From the NCBI RefSeq assembly GCF_900187975.1, contig NZ_FZPC01000005.1, positions 62,001-126,000 on the forward strand: DNA of 64,000 nt, given 5' to 3'. The DNA comes from Pseudomonas delhiensis (GTDB lineage Bacteria; Pseudomonadota; Gammaproteobacteria; Pseudomonadales; Pseudomonadaceae). Both the position numbers and the translations under genes were made by a program. Within the stretch, counting starts at the first letter, position 1, and every line of letters begins with the position of its first letter. Positions 40,854-48,681 of this stretch are shown piece by piece. The notes beneath the pieces were generated by a model that saw only the letters and a list, made by a program, of their open reading frames with translations, was not told the DNA's origin and searched no databases.

Positions 40854-42461
40854 CTAGGGCTGGTTGCTCACGCCGTAGAACGAGTTGCGCCCGAAGGGGC
40901 TGATGAGGAAGCCCTGCACCGATTTGCGCATGGGCTGGTACACGGTGGAGTGGGCGATGGGGCTGATCGGCAGCTGCTGCGCCAGCAGTTGCTGGGCCTG
41001 CTGGTAGAGGGCGACGCGCTGGGCGTGGTCGGTGGTGGCCTTGGCCTGCTTCACCAGCTTGTCGTAGGCCGGGTCGCACCACTTGGAGACGTTGTTGCCG
41101 TTGACCGCGTCGCAGCCGTAGAGGGTGCCCAGCCAGTTGTCCGGGTCGCCGTTGTCGCCGGTCCAGCCGAACAGGGCCACGTCGTGCTCGCCGGCGTGGG
41201 CGCGCTTGATGTACTCGCCCCACTCGTAGCTGACGATCCTGGCCTTGATGCCGACCTTGGCCCAGTCGGCCTGGATCATCTCGGCCATCAGCCTGGCGTT
41301 GGGGTTGTAGGGGCGCTGCACCGGCATGGCCCAGAGGGTGATCTCGGTGTCCTCGGCGATGCCGGCCTGCTTCAGCAGTGCCCTGGCTTTTTCCGGGTCG
41401 TAGGCCTGGCCCTTGATCGACTCGTCGTAGGACCACTGGGTCGGCGGCATGGCGTTCACCGCCAGTTGGCCGGCGCCCTGGTAGATGGCGTCGATGATGG
41501 CCTGCTTGTTCACCGCCATGTCCAGCGCCTGGCGCACCTCGACGCGGTCCAGCGGCTTGTGGGTGACGTTGTAGGCCAGGTAGCCGAGGTTGAAGCCCGG
41601 CTGCGAGGGCATGTCCAGGTTCGGGTCGCGCTTCAGCGACTCGAGGTCCGCCGGGCGCGGGTTGAGGCTGATCTGGCATTCGCCGGCCTTGAGCTTCTGC
41701 ATGCGCACCGAGGCGTCGGTGTTGATGGCGAAGATCAGGTTGTCCAGGCGCACGTCCTCGGGCTTCCAGTAGTCCTTGTTGCCCCTGAAGCGGATCAGCG
41801 CGTCCTTCTGGTAGCGGGCGAGCACGAAGGGCCCGGTGCCGATGGGCTTCTGGTTGATGTCGCTGGCCCGGTTCTGCCTGAGCAGCTGGTCGGCGTACTC
41901 GGCGGACTGGATGGCCGCGAAGTTCATCGCCAGGTTCTGGATGAAGGCGGCGTCGACCTCGTTGAGGGTGAACCGGACGCTGTGCTCGTCGAGCTTCTCC
42001 ACCCTGGCGATGTTGCGGTCCAGGCCCATGTCGGTGAAGTAGGGGAACTCGGTGGGGTAGGCCTTGCGGAACGGGTGGTTCCTGTCGAGCATGCGCTGGA
42101 AGGTGAAGACCACGTCGTCGGCGTTGAACGCGCGGTTGGGCTTGAAGTAGTCGGTGCTGTGGAACTTCACGCCGGGGCGCAGGTGGAAGGTCCAGGCCTT
42201 GCCGTCGGCGCTGGTCTCCCAGCTTTCGGCCAGGGCCGGCACGGCCTCGGTGCCGCCGCGCTCGAACTGCACCAGGCGGTTGAACAGGGTTTCCGACGTG
42301 GCGTCGTAGTCGGTGCCGGTGGTGTACTGGCCCGGGTCGAAGCCGGCCGGGCTGCCTTCGGAGCAGTACACCAGGGTGTTGCCGGCGAAGCTCGCCGAGC
42401 TGGCCAGCAGCAGGCCGCCGGCAACCAGTGAATGCATGGAGTTACGACGCTTCATACGCAT
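40854..42461 (-). CDS. dppA3: Dipeptide-binding protein, DppA3-like
   Basis: A 535-aa SBP family 5 periplasmic protein with a signal peptide ending SFA. The start of the mature protein, LVYCSEGSPAGFDPGQYTTG, and GDNGDPDNWLGTLYGCDAV are nearly the same as in the DppA1-like protein at 48682-50283. It is the first structural gene of the run to dppF. Upstream lie two TTAAG-N5-CTTAA-type sites, proposed PsdR operators. An internal ATG at 42455 is also possible as start. Confidence 0.88.
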   Translation of the reverse strand: MRMKRRNSMHSLVAGGLLLASSASFAGNTLVYCSEGSPAGFDPGQYTTGTDYDATSETLFNRLVQFERGGTEAVPALAESWETSADGKAWTFHLRPGVKFHSTDYFKPNRAFNADDVVFTFQRMLDRNHPFRKAYPTEFPYFTDMGLDRNIARVEKLDEHSVRFTLNEVDAAFIQNLAMNFAAIQSAEYADQLLRQNRASDINQKPIGTGPFVLARYQKDALIRFRGNKDYWKPEDVRLDNLIFAINTDASVRMQKLKAGECQISLNPRPADLESLKRDPNLDMPSQPGFNLGYLAYNVTHKPLDRVEVRQALDMAVNKQAIIDAIYQGAGQLAVNAMPPTQWSYDESIKGQAYDPEKARALLKQAGIAEDTEITLWAMPVQRPYNPNARLMAEMIQADWAKVGIKARIVSYEWGEYIKRAHAGEHDVALFGWTGDNGDPDNWLGTLYGCDAVNGNNVSKWCDPAYDKLVKQAKATTDHAQRVALYQQAQQLLAQQLPISPIAHSTVYQPMRKSVQGFLISPFGRNSFYGVSNQP

Positions 42462-42597
42462 GCCTAACCTCGTTGTTCTTTTTCTGAGGGAGCCGTGCGC
42501 TGGGCGTTGTGGGCCTGCGCCGGCTCGGGCGCCATCGCTCCCCCGGAGGCGATGGCCGGATGCCGCCGGGGGTGGCCGGCGAACGTCGAACGCGAAG

Positions 42598-42628
42598 TTA
42601 AGTCAGGCTGAAATTAAGGTCAACTTAA
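42598..42628 (-). promoter_or_regulatory. Proposed PsdR operator pair upstream of dppA3
   Basis: TTAAG-GTCAA-CTTAA (42614-42628) matches exactly the spaced palindrome found twice between psdR and mdpA. A degenerate neighbour, TTAAG-TCAGG-CTGAA (42598-42612), lies 16 bp away. They stand out in GC-rich DNA 137-167 bp before the dppA3 start. Binding by PsdR is inferred from repeated occurrence at its expected targets. Confidence 0.6.
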
Positions 42629-42678
42629 ATTCAGTGCCACTGCAAAAATCAGACGAATCCTGATGGCGGGGGAAGGAC

Positions 42679-43242
42679 TCAGGTGCCCGGGTGCTCGCCG
42701 AACAGCGGCATGGTGGTGACGGTCAGCACCTCGGCGGTTTCCTCGCCGGCATTGCGCAGGCAGTGGGGTTTGCCGGCATCGAAGTGCACCGAGTCGCCGG
42801 GGCCGAGGGGGTAGTTGCGGCCGTCGATGGTGTAGACGATGTTGCCACTGAGCACGTAGGCGAATTCCGCGCCTTCGTGGGAAATCAGCTCGGACTGGTA
42901 GCCGACCGGCATGTTCATCTTCACCGCGTTGAGCTGGTTGCCGGGGAAGGTGCTGGACAGGCGCTCGTAGCCCAGCGGCTGGCCTTCGATGGCGTAGCGC
43001 ACGCGCTCGCCCTGGTGGGTGTCCGGCTGCGCTTGCTGCGGCTGGTCGAACAGTTCGTTGAGCGGCACCCCCAGGGACCTGGCGATGCTGGCCAGGGAGG
43101 AGATGGAAACGCCGGTGAGGTTGCGCTCGGCCTGGGACAGGAAGCTGGCGGTGAGGCCGGATTCGCTGGCCACCTGGTTGAGGGTCTTCTTCGCGGCGCG
43201 CCGATAACGGCGCAGGCGCTCTCCGATTCGATCGACGGTCAT
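42679..43242 (-). CDS. psdR: PsdR, XRE-cupin repressor of dipeptide metabolism
   Basis: A 187-aa regulator with an N-terminal Cro/C1 helix-turn-helix (about 5-60; TLNQVASESGLTASFLSQAERNLTGVSISSL) and a C-terminal cupin (MPVGYQSELISHEGAEFAYVLSG, GDSVHFDAGKPHCLRN). PsdR is known in P. aeruginosa as a local repressor of peptide uptake and of mdpA, and loss-of-function psdR mutants arise readily during growth on protein. The ATG at 43242 is chosen over an upstream codon at 43308 because it begins just before the DNA-binding domain. The reading is intact here. Confidence 0.9.
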   Translation of the reverse strand: MTVDRIGERLRRYRRAAKKTLNQVASESGLTASFLSQAERNLTGVSISSLASIARSLGVPLNELFDQPQQAQPDTHQGERVRYAIEGQPLGYERLSSTFPGNQLNAVKMNMPVGYQSELISHEGAEFAYVLSGNIVYTIDGRNYPLGPGDSVHFDAGKPHCLRNAGEETAEVLTVTTMPLFGEHPGT

Positions 43243-43339
43243 TGGCTGGGCTCTTGGAGGATGCCGGCAGTATACCGGTGAAGAATCGCGGCGGAAGAGT
43301 GTCGGCAAGGTTGACAGGGGGTAGGCGCTTTCTTCGTGG

Positions 43340-43358
43340 TTTTAAGTGTGACTTAAAA
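43340..43358. promoter_or_regulatory. Proposed PsdR operator 1 (psdR-mdpA intergenic)
   Basis: TTTTAAGT-GTG-ACTTAAAA is a perfect palindrome with 8-bp arms that contains the core TTAAG-N5-CTTAA. It lies 98 bp before psdR and 68 bp before mdpA, able to control both divergent genes. Confidence 0.65.
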
Positions 43359-43370
43359 TTCGTTTGGCAC

Positions 43371-43394
43371 GGATTTTAAGTAATGCTTAAATCC
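43371..43394. promoter_or_regulatory. Proposed PsdR operator 2 (psdR-mdpA intergenic)
   Basis: GGATTTTAAG-TAATG-CTTAAATCC contains the same core with the same 5-bp spacer. Its centre is 34 bp from operator 1, about three helical turns, which would suit cooperative binding. Confidence 0.65.
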
Positions 43395-43425
43395 AGCCGG
43401 CATTTTTCACCACGGGAGCTGGGCG

Positions 43426-44643
43426 ATGGCATTGGGCGTTGGGGGCCGCACCCCCGAGCAGGCACTGGCGGGGCTGCATGACATGAGCGGCGGCGTCGAG
43501 CCGATCGGGCTGGACGAATACCGGGCCCGCGTGGCCGGCCTGCAGGCGCGCCTGCGCGGGCAGGGCATGGCCGCGGCCTTCGTCGATGCCGGCAGCTACC
43601 TGCGCTATTTCAGCGGGGTGAAGTGGAACCCCAGCGAGCGCCTGGTCGGCCTGCTGGTGCCCGCCGACGGCGAGCCGCTGTACCTCGCCCCGGCCTTCGA
43701 GGAGGGCACGGTGCGCGACTTCCAGGTGCTGCCCGGGGCGATCCGCACCTGGCAGGAGCACCAGAGCCCCTACCGCCTGCTGCTGGACATGCTGGTGGAG
43801 CTGGGCGTGCCGGCCAACGCCCGCCTCGGCCTGTGCCCGAGCCTGCCGTTCGGCATGGTCGAGCGCCTGCGCGAGGTCGCCGGCGCCCTGCGCCTGGTGG
43901 ACGCCGGCGCCGCCGTGGACCACGGCCGGCAGCGCAAGTCGGCCGCCGAGCTGGCGCTGCTGCAACGCGCCAAGGACATGACCCTGGAGGTGCACAAGGC
44001 TGCCGCCGGCATCCTCCGCGAAGGCATCACCACTACCGAAGTGGTGCGCTTCATCGAGGCGGCGCACCGCCGTGTCGGCGCGCCCGGCTCGACCTTCTGC
44101 ATCGTGCTGTTCGGCGAGGACAGCGCCTTCCCCCACGGCGTGCGCGAACCGCGCCCGCTGCGCGAGGGCGACATGGTGCTGATCGACACCGGCTGCCAGT
44201 TGCACGGCTACAACTCGGACATCACCCGCAGCTACGTCTTCGGTACCCCCAGCGACCGCCAGCGCGCCTTCTGGAACCTGGAGAAGGCCGCCCAGCAGGC
44301 CGCCTTCGACGCCGCCGTGCCGGGCGCCCCCTGCCAGGCGGTGGACGCCGCCGCAAGGCGCTGCCTGGAAGCCGGCGGCCTGGGCCCGGACTACGCCCTG
44401 CCCGGCCTGCCGCACCGCACCGGCCACGGCATCGGCCTGGACATCCACGAAGGCCCCTACCTGGTACGCGGCGACGAAACCCCGCTGGAGGCCGGCATGT
44501 GCTTCAGCAACGAGCCGATGATCTGCGTGCCCGGCGAGTTCGGCATCCGCCTGGAAGACCATTTCTACATGAGCGCCGAGGGCCCGCGCTGGTTCACCCG
44601 GCCGAGCCATTCCATCGACGATCCGTTCGGTCTGGCGGGCTAG
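43426..44643 (+). CDS. mdpA: MdpA, M24-family metallo-dipeptidase
   Basis: A 405-aa pita-bread-fold peptidase with a creatinase-like N-terminal domain (about 25-165). All five metal ligands are visible: D254 and D265 (LIDTGCQLHGYNSDITRS), H334 (RTGHGIGLDIHEG), E363 (SNEPMI) and E377 (GIRLEDHF). It cleaves dipeptides in the cytoplasm after import by Dpp. It is divergent from psdR, with two palindromic operators between them. GGGAG lies upstream of the ATG. Confidence 0.9.
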   Translation: MALGVGGRTPEQALAGLHDMSGGVEPIGLDEYRARVAGLQARLRGQGMAAAFVDAGSYLRYFSGVKWNPSERLVGLLVPADGEPLYLAPAFEEGTVRDFQVLPGAIRTWQEHQSPYRLLLDMLVELGVPANARLGLCPSLPFGMVERLREVAGALRLVDAGAAVDHGRQRKSAAELALLQRAKDMTLEVHKAAAGILREGITTTEVVRFIEAAHRRVGAPGSTFCIVLFGEDSAFPHGVREPRPLREGDMVLIDTGCQLHGYNSDITRSYVFGTPSDRQRAFWNLEKAAQQAAFDAAVPGAPCQAVDAAARRCLEAGGLGPDYALPGLPHRTGHGIGLDIHEGPYLVRGDETPLEAGMCFSNEPMICVPGEFGIRLEDHFYMSAEGPRWFTRPSHSIDDPFGLAG

Positions 44644-44667
44644 GGCCTAGCGGCATCGGTGGGCATT

Positions 44668-44800
44668 GTAGGAGCGGGCCCTGCCCGCGATTTCGCGCGC
44701 AGGGCGCGCTCCTACAGGGGAATGGCGCGGGTGGGGTTGCGGAGCGGATCTCATCCGCGAACCGCGCTGGAACCTCCGGTTATCGCGGACAAAGTCCTAC
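44668..44800. repeat. Composite A-B REP element (left of second porin gene)
   Basis: A type A pair (44668-44715), the spacer GGGAATGGCGCGGGTGGGG, then a degraded type B pair ending near 44800. It lines up with the copy at 46830-46966 on the other side of the porin gene. Confidence 0.88.
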
Positions 44801-44814
44801 GTCCGTGCTCGACC

Positions 44815-44910
44815 GTAGGGCGAATAACCGTTCGCGGTTATCCGCCGCCGGCCGGAACGCCGGTGCCCGACGGCGGCGGCGGATAACGCCGTAGGCGTTA
44901 TGCGCCCTAC
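44815..44910. repeat. REP type D pair
   Basis: GTAGGGCGAATAACCGTTCG and GCGTTATGCGCCCTAC hairpins face each other around a short GC-rich core of about 30 bp, the same family as the 58020 array. A type C fragment (44978-44991) follows. The 44644-45068 gap holds only repeats. Confidence 0.88.
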
Positions 44911-45068
44911 GGGTTGGAAAGAGGCGGCGCAGCCTGCAAGACAGTTGCTCCTACCCTACCGGCGAGCAGGGCCTTTCGTAGGAGCGAGCACCTCGGTTAG
45001 GCGCGGGGCGATGGAGGGCGCGTACCTGCCCGGCGCCGCCTCTGGCGGGGCGGCGCCGGAGCGGGGGG

Positions 45069-46451
45069 CTACAGCAGGTTGAAGGGTAGGGTGGTGATCA
45101 GGCGCACGTCGTCGATGCTGCCGTCGGCCTGGTTCTGGCTGGCCCGGTGGCGCCGGTAGGTCAGCTTGATGCTGCTGCTCTTGAGCGGGCCGTCCTGGAT
45201 CTTGTAGGCGAGCGTCATGCCCAGTTCGCGATGCCTTTCGCCGTCCTGCTTGCGCACCTCGGCGTAGCTGCCGTGGGCGCCGTTGCGGTCGCCGTCGTAG
45301 CGGGTGCCGTCGATGCCCCAGCCCTTGGCGTACCACAGCGTGCTGCTCAGCCCCGGTATGCCGTAGCGGGCCCAGTCGGTGCCGTAGGCCAGCTGGGCGG
45401 ACTTCTCGTTGGGGCCGTTGTAGTCGGATTGCAGGTAGTTGACCAGGTAGATGGCCGCGGTCTCGTTGACGTAGTCGAAGTACTCGTCACCATCGACCTG
45501 CTGCCAGCCCGCCATCAGGCTATGGGCGCCGCGGGCGAGGGTGAAGGCCAGGCTCCAGGTGTCGTTGTCGATGTAGCCGGCCTTGCGGCTGCCGGCATCG
45601 CGGGTGCTGTAGCCGTCGAAGCGGGTGTGCAGGGCCAGCACGTCGGGGTCGCCGAGGTCGTGGGAGAAGCCCAGGTAGTACTGCCGCCAGATGTCCTCGA
45701 ACTCGCCGCCGTAGGCGGTGAGGCTGAGATTGGGCGTCGCACGGTAGGTCCCGCCGAGGTAGCTGTAGCGGTCGCCCTTGGCCTTGCGGTCGCCGTAGGT
45801 GGTGGTGAGTTTCTCGTCGCCGGCCCCGGTGCGCGGGCTGACGCGATCGAAGCTGCCGGCCTGCAGCTTGAGCCTGGTGAGTTCGCTGCTGGTCAGGCCG
45901 ACGCCGCGGAAGGTGGAGGGCAGGGCGCGGTTGTCTATGGTGGCCAGTACCGGCGTCTCGACCTGGAGGCGGCCGGCGCGCAGTTCGCTGTTGGACAGCC
46001 GCAGGCGCAGGTTGGCCACGCCCAGCTTGGACCACTCGTCCAGCGGCCGGCCGTCGCTGTCGGTCAGGGTGCGGTTGCTGCCGCCGGCGACCACGCCTTT
46101 GCCGCGCTCCAGGTTGAGGGCATGGAAGGCGCCGACGTCGAGGCCGAAGCCGACGGTGCCCCGGGTGTAGCCGGAGCTGTACTGCAGGATGCTGCCCTGC
46201 ACCCAGGTGCGCCGGCTGTGGGTGGGTTCGTAGCCGTCGTCCTTGGGGATCTTGAAGACGAAGCGCCCATGTTTCTGCTCGCGGGAGGCGAAGTTGCGGG
46301 TGCTCAGGGTCAGGCTCTGGCCTTCGATGAAGCCCTTGGCGGCGGCCTGCCCCCGCTGCCTGTCGTCCTCTTCGGCCGCCCAGGCCTGGCCGGTGATGCC
46401 GGCGAGCAGTGCCAGGCCGATGGTGGTGGGGCGGATGTGTGGATTGGTCAT
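45069..46451 (-). CDS. Second OpdP-like OprD-family porin
   Basis: A 460-aa porin, closely similar end to end with OpdP at 39315-40694. It shares SRRTWVQGxILQYSSGYT, the NRTLT segment, VSDTEL/LSNSEL, KGDRYSYLGGTY and DGDRNGAxGxYAEVR. The signal peptide ends AWA, and the C-terminus is TTLPFNLL. I start at ATG 46451, with GAGGAG seven bases upstream. As I recall P. aeruginosa, mdpA is followed directly by dppA2, so this is an extra gene. It is bracketed by similar REP composites and is likely a duplicate with altered peptide choice. Confidence 0.9.
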   Translation of the reverse strand: MTNPHIRPTTIGLALLAGITGQAWAAEEDDRQRGQAAAKGFIEGQSLTLSTRNFASREQKHGRFVFKIPKDDGYEPTHSRRTWVQGSILQYSSGYTRGTVGFGLDVGAFHALNLERGKGVVAGGSNRTLTDSDGRPLDEWSKLGVANLRLRLSNSELRAGRLQVETPVLATIDNRALPSTFRGVGLTSSELTRLKLQAGSFDRVSPRTGAGDEKLTTTYGDRKAKGDRYSYLGGTYRATPNLSLTAYGGEFEDIWRQYYLGFSHDLGDPDVLALHTRFDGYSTRDAGSRKAGYIDNDTWSLAFTLARGAHSLMAGWQQVDGDEYFDYVNETAAIYLVNYLQSDYNGPNEKSAQLAYGTDWARYGIPGLSSTLWYAKGWGIDGTRYDGDRNGAHGSYAEVRKQDGERHRELGMTLAYKIQDGPLKSSSIKLTYRRHRASQNQADGSIDDVRLITTLPFNLL

Positions 46452-46829
46452 CTGATTGCTCCTCGTTTCTAGTGCTGTGTGCAACGGCGGGCACCTGGGC
46501 GCGCGCCGGGAACGGCCGGTGGCCGGCTGCAAGGCGGGAAGCGAGTGAGGTGGGATGATTGTTGGAAGAGCATGGCCGGTCGGACCTGGCTCATGGCTGC
46601 CCGCAGCGGATGGGGCGGGCGCAGGGGCGGCAGCGGCGGGTCTGCCGTGCCGTGGAAGGCGTGGGGGGCCGTGGCTGCCGGGCCTTCAGGAGGGAAGCTA
46701 AGCCATGCCTGGCGGCCGCGACAATGAAAAAATGCCTGGTGCTTCACTACGCCGCTTCTCGCCGATGCCCGGAATAGAGGCTTCGCGGAATTTTTTGAGG
46801 TGGCGTGGTGGGAATCTTGGCGCCCACCT

Positions 46830-46966
46830 GTAGGAGCGGGCCCTGCCCGCGATTTCGCGCGCAGGGCCCGCTCCTACATGGGAATGGTGTGGGTGGGGTT
46901 GCGGAGCGGACCTCATCCGCGAATCGCGCCGGGGCGTCCGGCTATCGCGGACAAGGTCCGCTCCTT
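46830..46966. repeat. Composite A-B REP element (right of second porin gene)
   Basis: A type A pair (46830-46877), the spacer GGGAATGGTGTGGGTGGGG, and a type B pair (46901-46966), then a type C fragment (46988-47002) cut at GTAGGAGCGAGCA. The order and cut point repeat those at 44668-44991. The rest of the gap, 46452-46829, shows no gene or clear signal beyond a GC-rich leader. Confidence 0.88.
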
Positions 46967-47022
46967 AACCGGTGGGCACGGCTTTTCGTAGGAGCGAGCA
47001 TCTTGGTGCCGTCTTGCAGGAC

Positions 47023-48648
47023 TCAGGGCCCCAGCTCGACGTGGGTGAAATTGTTCGAACCCAGCGGGCTCAGGGTGAAGCCTTTCACCCGGGGGCTCAG
47101 CACCACGAACTGCTTGGGGTAGGCCAGGGCTATCCAGGGCGCCTCGCGCTGGAAGATCGCCAGGGCCTGGCGGTAGAGCGCGGCGCGAGCGTCCTGGTCG
47201 GTGGTGGCGCGGGCCTGGCGCAGCAGGTCGTCGAACTGGGCGTTGCACCAGCCGGCCATGTTCTCGCCGCTCTGCGCCGCCGCGCAGGACAGGTTGGGGG
47301 TGAGGAAGTTGTCCGGGTCGCCGTTGTCGCCCACCCAGCCCATGAACACCAGGTCGTGCTCGCCGTGCTTGGCGCGGCGGATCAGTTCGCCCCATTCGTA
47401 GACGCGGATGTCGGCGCGGATGCCCAGCCTGCCCAGGTCGTTCTGCAGCATCTGCGCGCCTATGCCGGGGTTGGGGTTGGTCGGGCCGCCGCCGGGGCGG
47501 GTCCAGATGCTGAGTTTCTGCCCGGGTTGCACGCCGGCCTCGGCCAGCAGCTGGCGGGCCCGTTCGAGGTCGCGCGGCCAGCCCTTCAGGTCCGGGTCCG
47601 AGCCCCACAGCGTCGGCGGGTAGGGCGCCACCGCCGGGCTGGCGCCGCCCTCGCCGAACTGCGCCTTGCGGTAGGCGTCGCGGTCGAAGGCGAGGTTGAT
47701 GGCCTGGCGCACGCGCACGTCGTCCAGCGGCTTGTGCCGGGTGTTGATGGCGACGTAGGCGACCAGCAGCGAGTCCAGTTCCTCCACCTTCAGCCGCGGG
47801 TCCCCGCGCAGCTCGGGGATGTCCGTGGGCCGCGGGTACACGGCCACCTGGCAGTCGCCGGCGCGCAGCTTCTGGATGCGCACGCTGGGGTCGGGGGTGA
47901 TCGCCAGCAGCAGGCGCTCGATCTTCGGCGTGCCGCCCCAGTAGTCGGGGTTGGCGGCGAAGCGCACCTGGGCGTCCTTCTGGTAGCGCTGGAAGACGAA
48001 GGGCCCGGTGCCCAGGGGCAGGTTGTTCAGTTGCTCGGGCTTGCCGGCCGCCAGCAGCAGGTCGGCGTACTCGGCCGAGTAGATGGAGGCGAAGCCCATG
48101 GCCAGGTCGGCGAGGAAGGGCGCCTCGGGGTGGCGCAGGGTGAAGCGCACGGTCAGCGCGTCGAGCTTGTCGATGCGCTCGATCAGCCCCGGCAGGCCCA
48201 TCGACTGGGCATAGGGGAAGCCGCGCGGGGCCAGCCTGTTCCACGGGTGCGCCGGGTCGAGCTGGCGCTGGAAGCTCCAGAGCACGTCGTCGGCGTTGAA
48301 GGTGCGGCTGGGGGTGAAGTAGTCGGTGCGCTGGAACTTCACGCCCGGGCGCAGGTGGAAGGTGTAGGCCAGGCCGTCGGCGCTGATGTCCCAGCTCTGC
48401 GCCAGCGCAGGGATTACCTTCGTGCTGCCGGGGGCGAACTGCACCAGGCGTTCGTACACCGTCTCGGCCGTGGCGTCGGCGGTGGTGGCGGCGGTGTACT
48501 GGGTGATGTCGAAGCCTTCCGGGCTGCCCTCGGTGCACACCACCAGGGGCCGGGCCAGCGCCGGCGCGGCGGCGAGCAGCAACGCCAGGGCCGCCCACGT
48601 GGGGCGGCCCGGTCGTCGCTCAGGGTGCGGCTGTAGCCAGCGCAGCAT
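47023..48648 (-). CDS. dppA2: Dipeptide-binding protein, DppA2-like
   Basis: A 541-aa SBP family 5 protein with a slightly long, arginine-rich signal peptide (ending ALA near residue 33). VVCTEGSPEGFDITQYT and GDNGDPDNFLTPNLSCAAAQSGEN match the DppA4-like protein rather than DppA1/A3. It lies 33 bp after the dppA1 stop, so the two form an operon without a permease of their own and must share DppBCDF. Confidence 0.88.
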   Translation of the reverse strand: MLRWLQPHPERRPGRPTWAALALLLAAAPALARPLVVCTEGSPEGFDITQYTAATTADATAETVYERLVQFAPGSTKVIPALAQSWDISADGLAYTFHLRPGVKFQRTDYFTPSRTFNADDVLWSFQRQLDPAHPWNRLAPRGFPYAQSMGLPGLIERIDKLDALTVRFTLRHPEAPFLADLAMGFASIYSAEYADLLLAAGKPEQLNNLPLGTGPFVFQRYQKDAQVRFAANPDYWGGTPKIERLLLAITPDPSVRIQKLRAGDCQVAVYPRPTDIPELRGDPRLKVEELDSLLVAYVAINTRHKPLDDVRVRQAINLAFDRDAYRKAQFGEGGASPAVAPYPPTLWGSDPDLKGWPRDLERARQLLAEAGVQPGQKLSIWTRPGGGPTNPNPGIGAQMLQNDLGRLGIRADIRVYEWGELIRRAKHGEHDLVFMGWVGDNGDPDNFLTPNLSCAAAQSGENMAGWCNAQFDDLLRQARATTDQDARAALYRQALAIFQREAPWIALAYPKQFVVLSPRVKGFTLSPLGSNNFTHVELGP

Positions 48649-48681
48649 GGCGTAGCGGCCGCCTCGCGGCGGCCACCTGCC

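Noticed and set aside
46469-46777. Small readings in the gap upstream of the second porin
   Set aside because: Low-complexity arginine/proline-rich translations of GC-rich DNA, without start signals.
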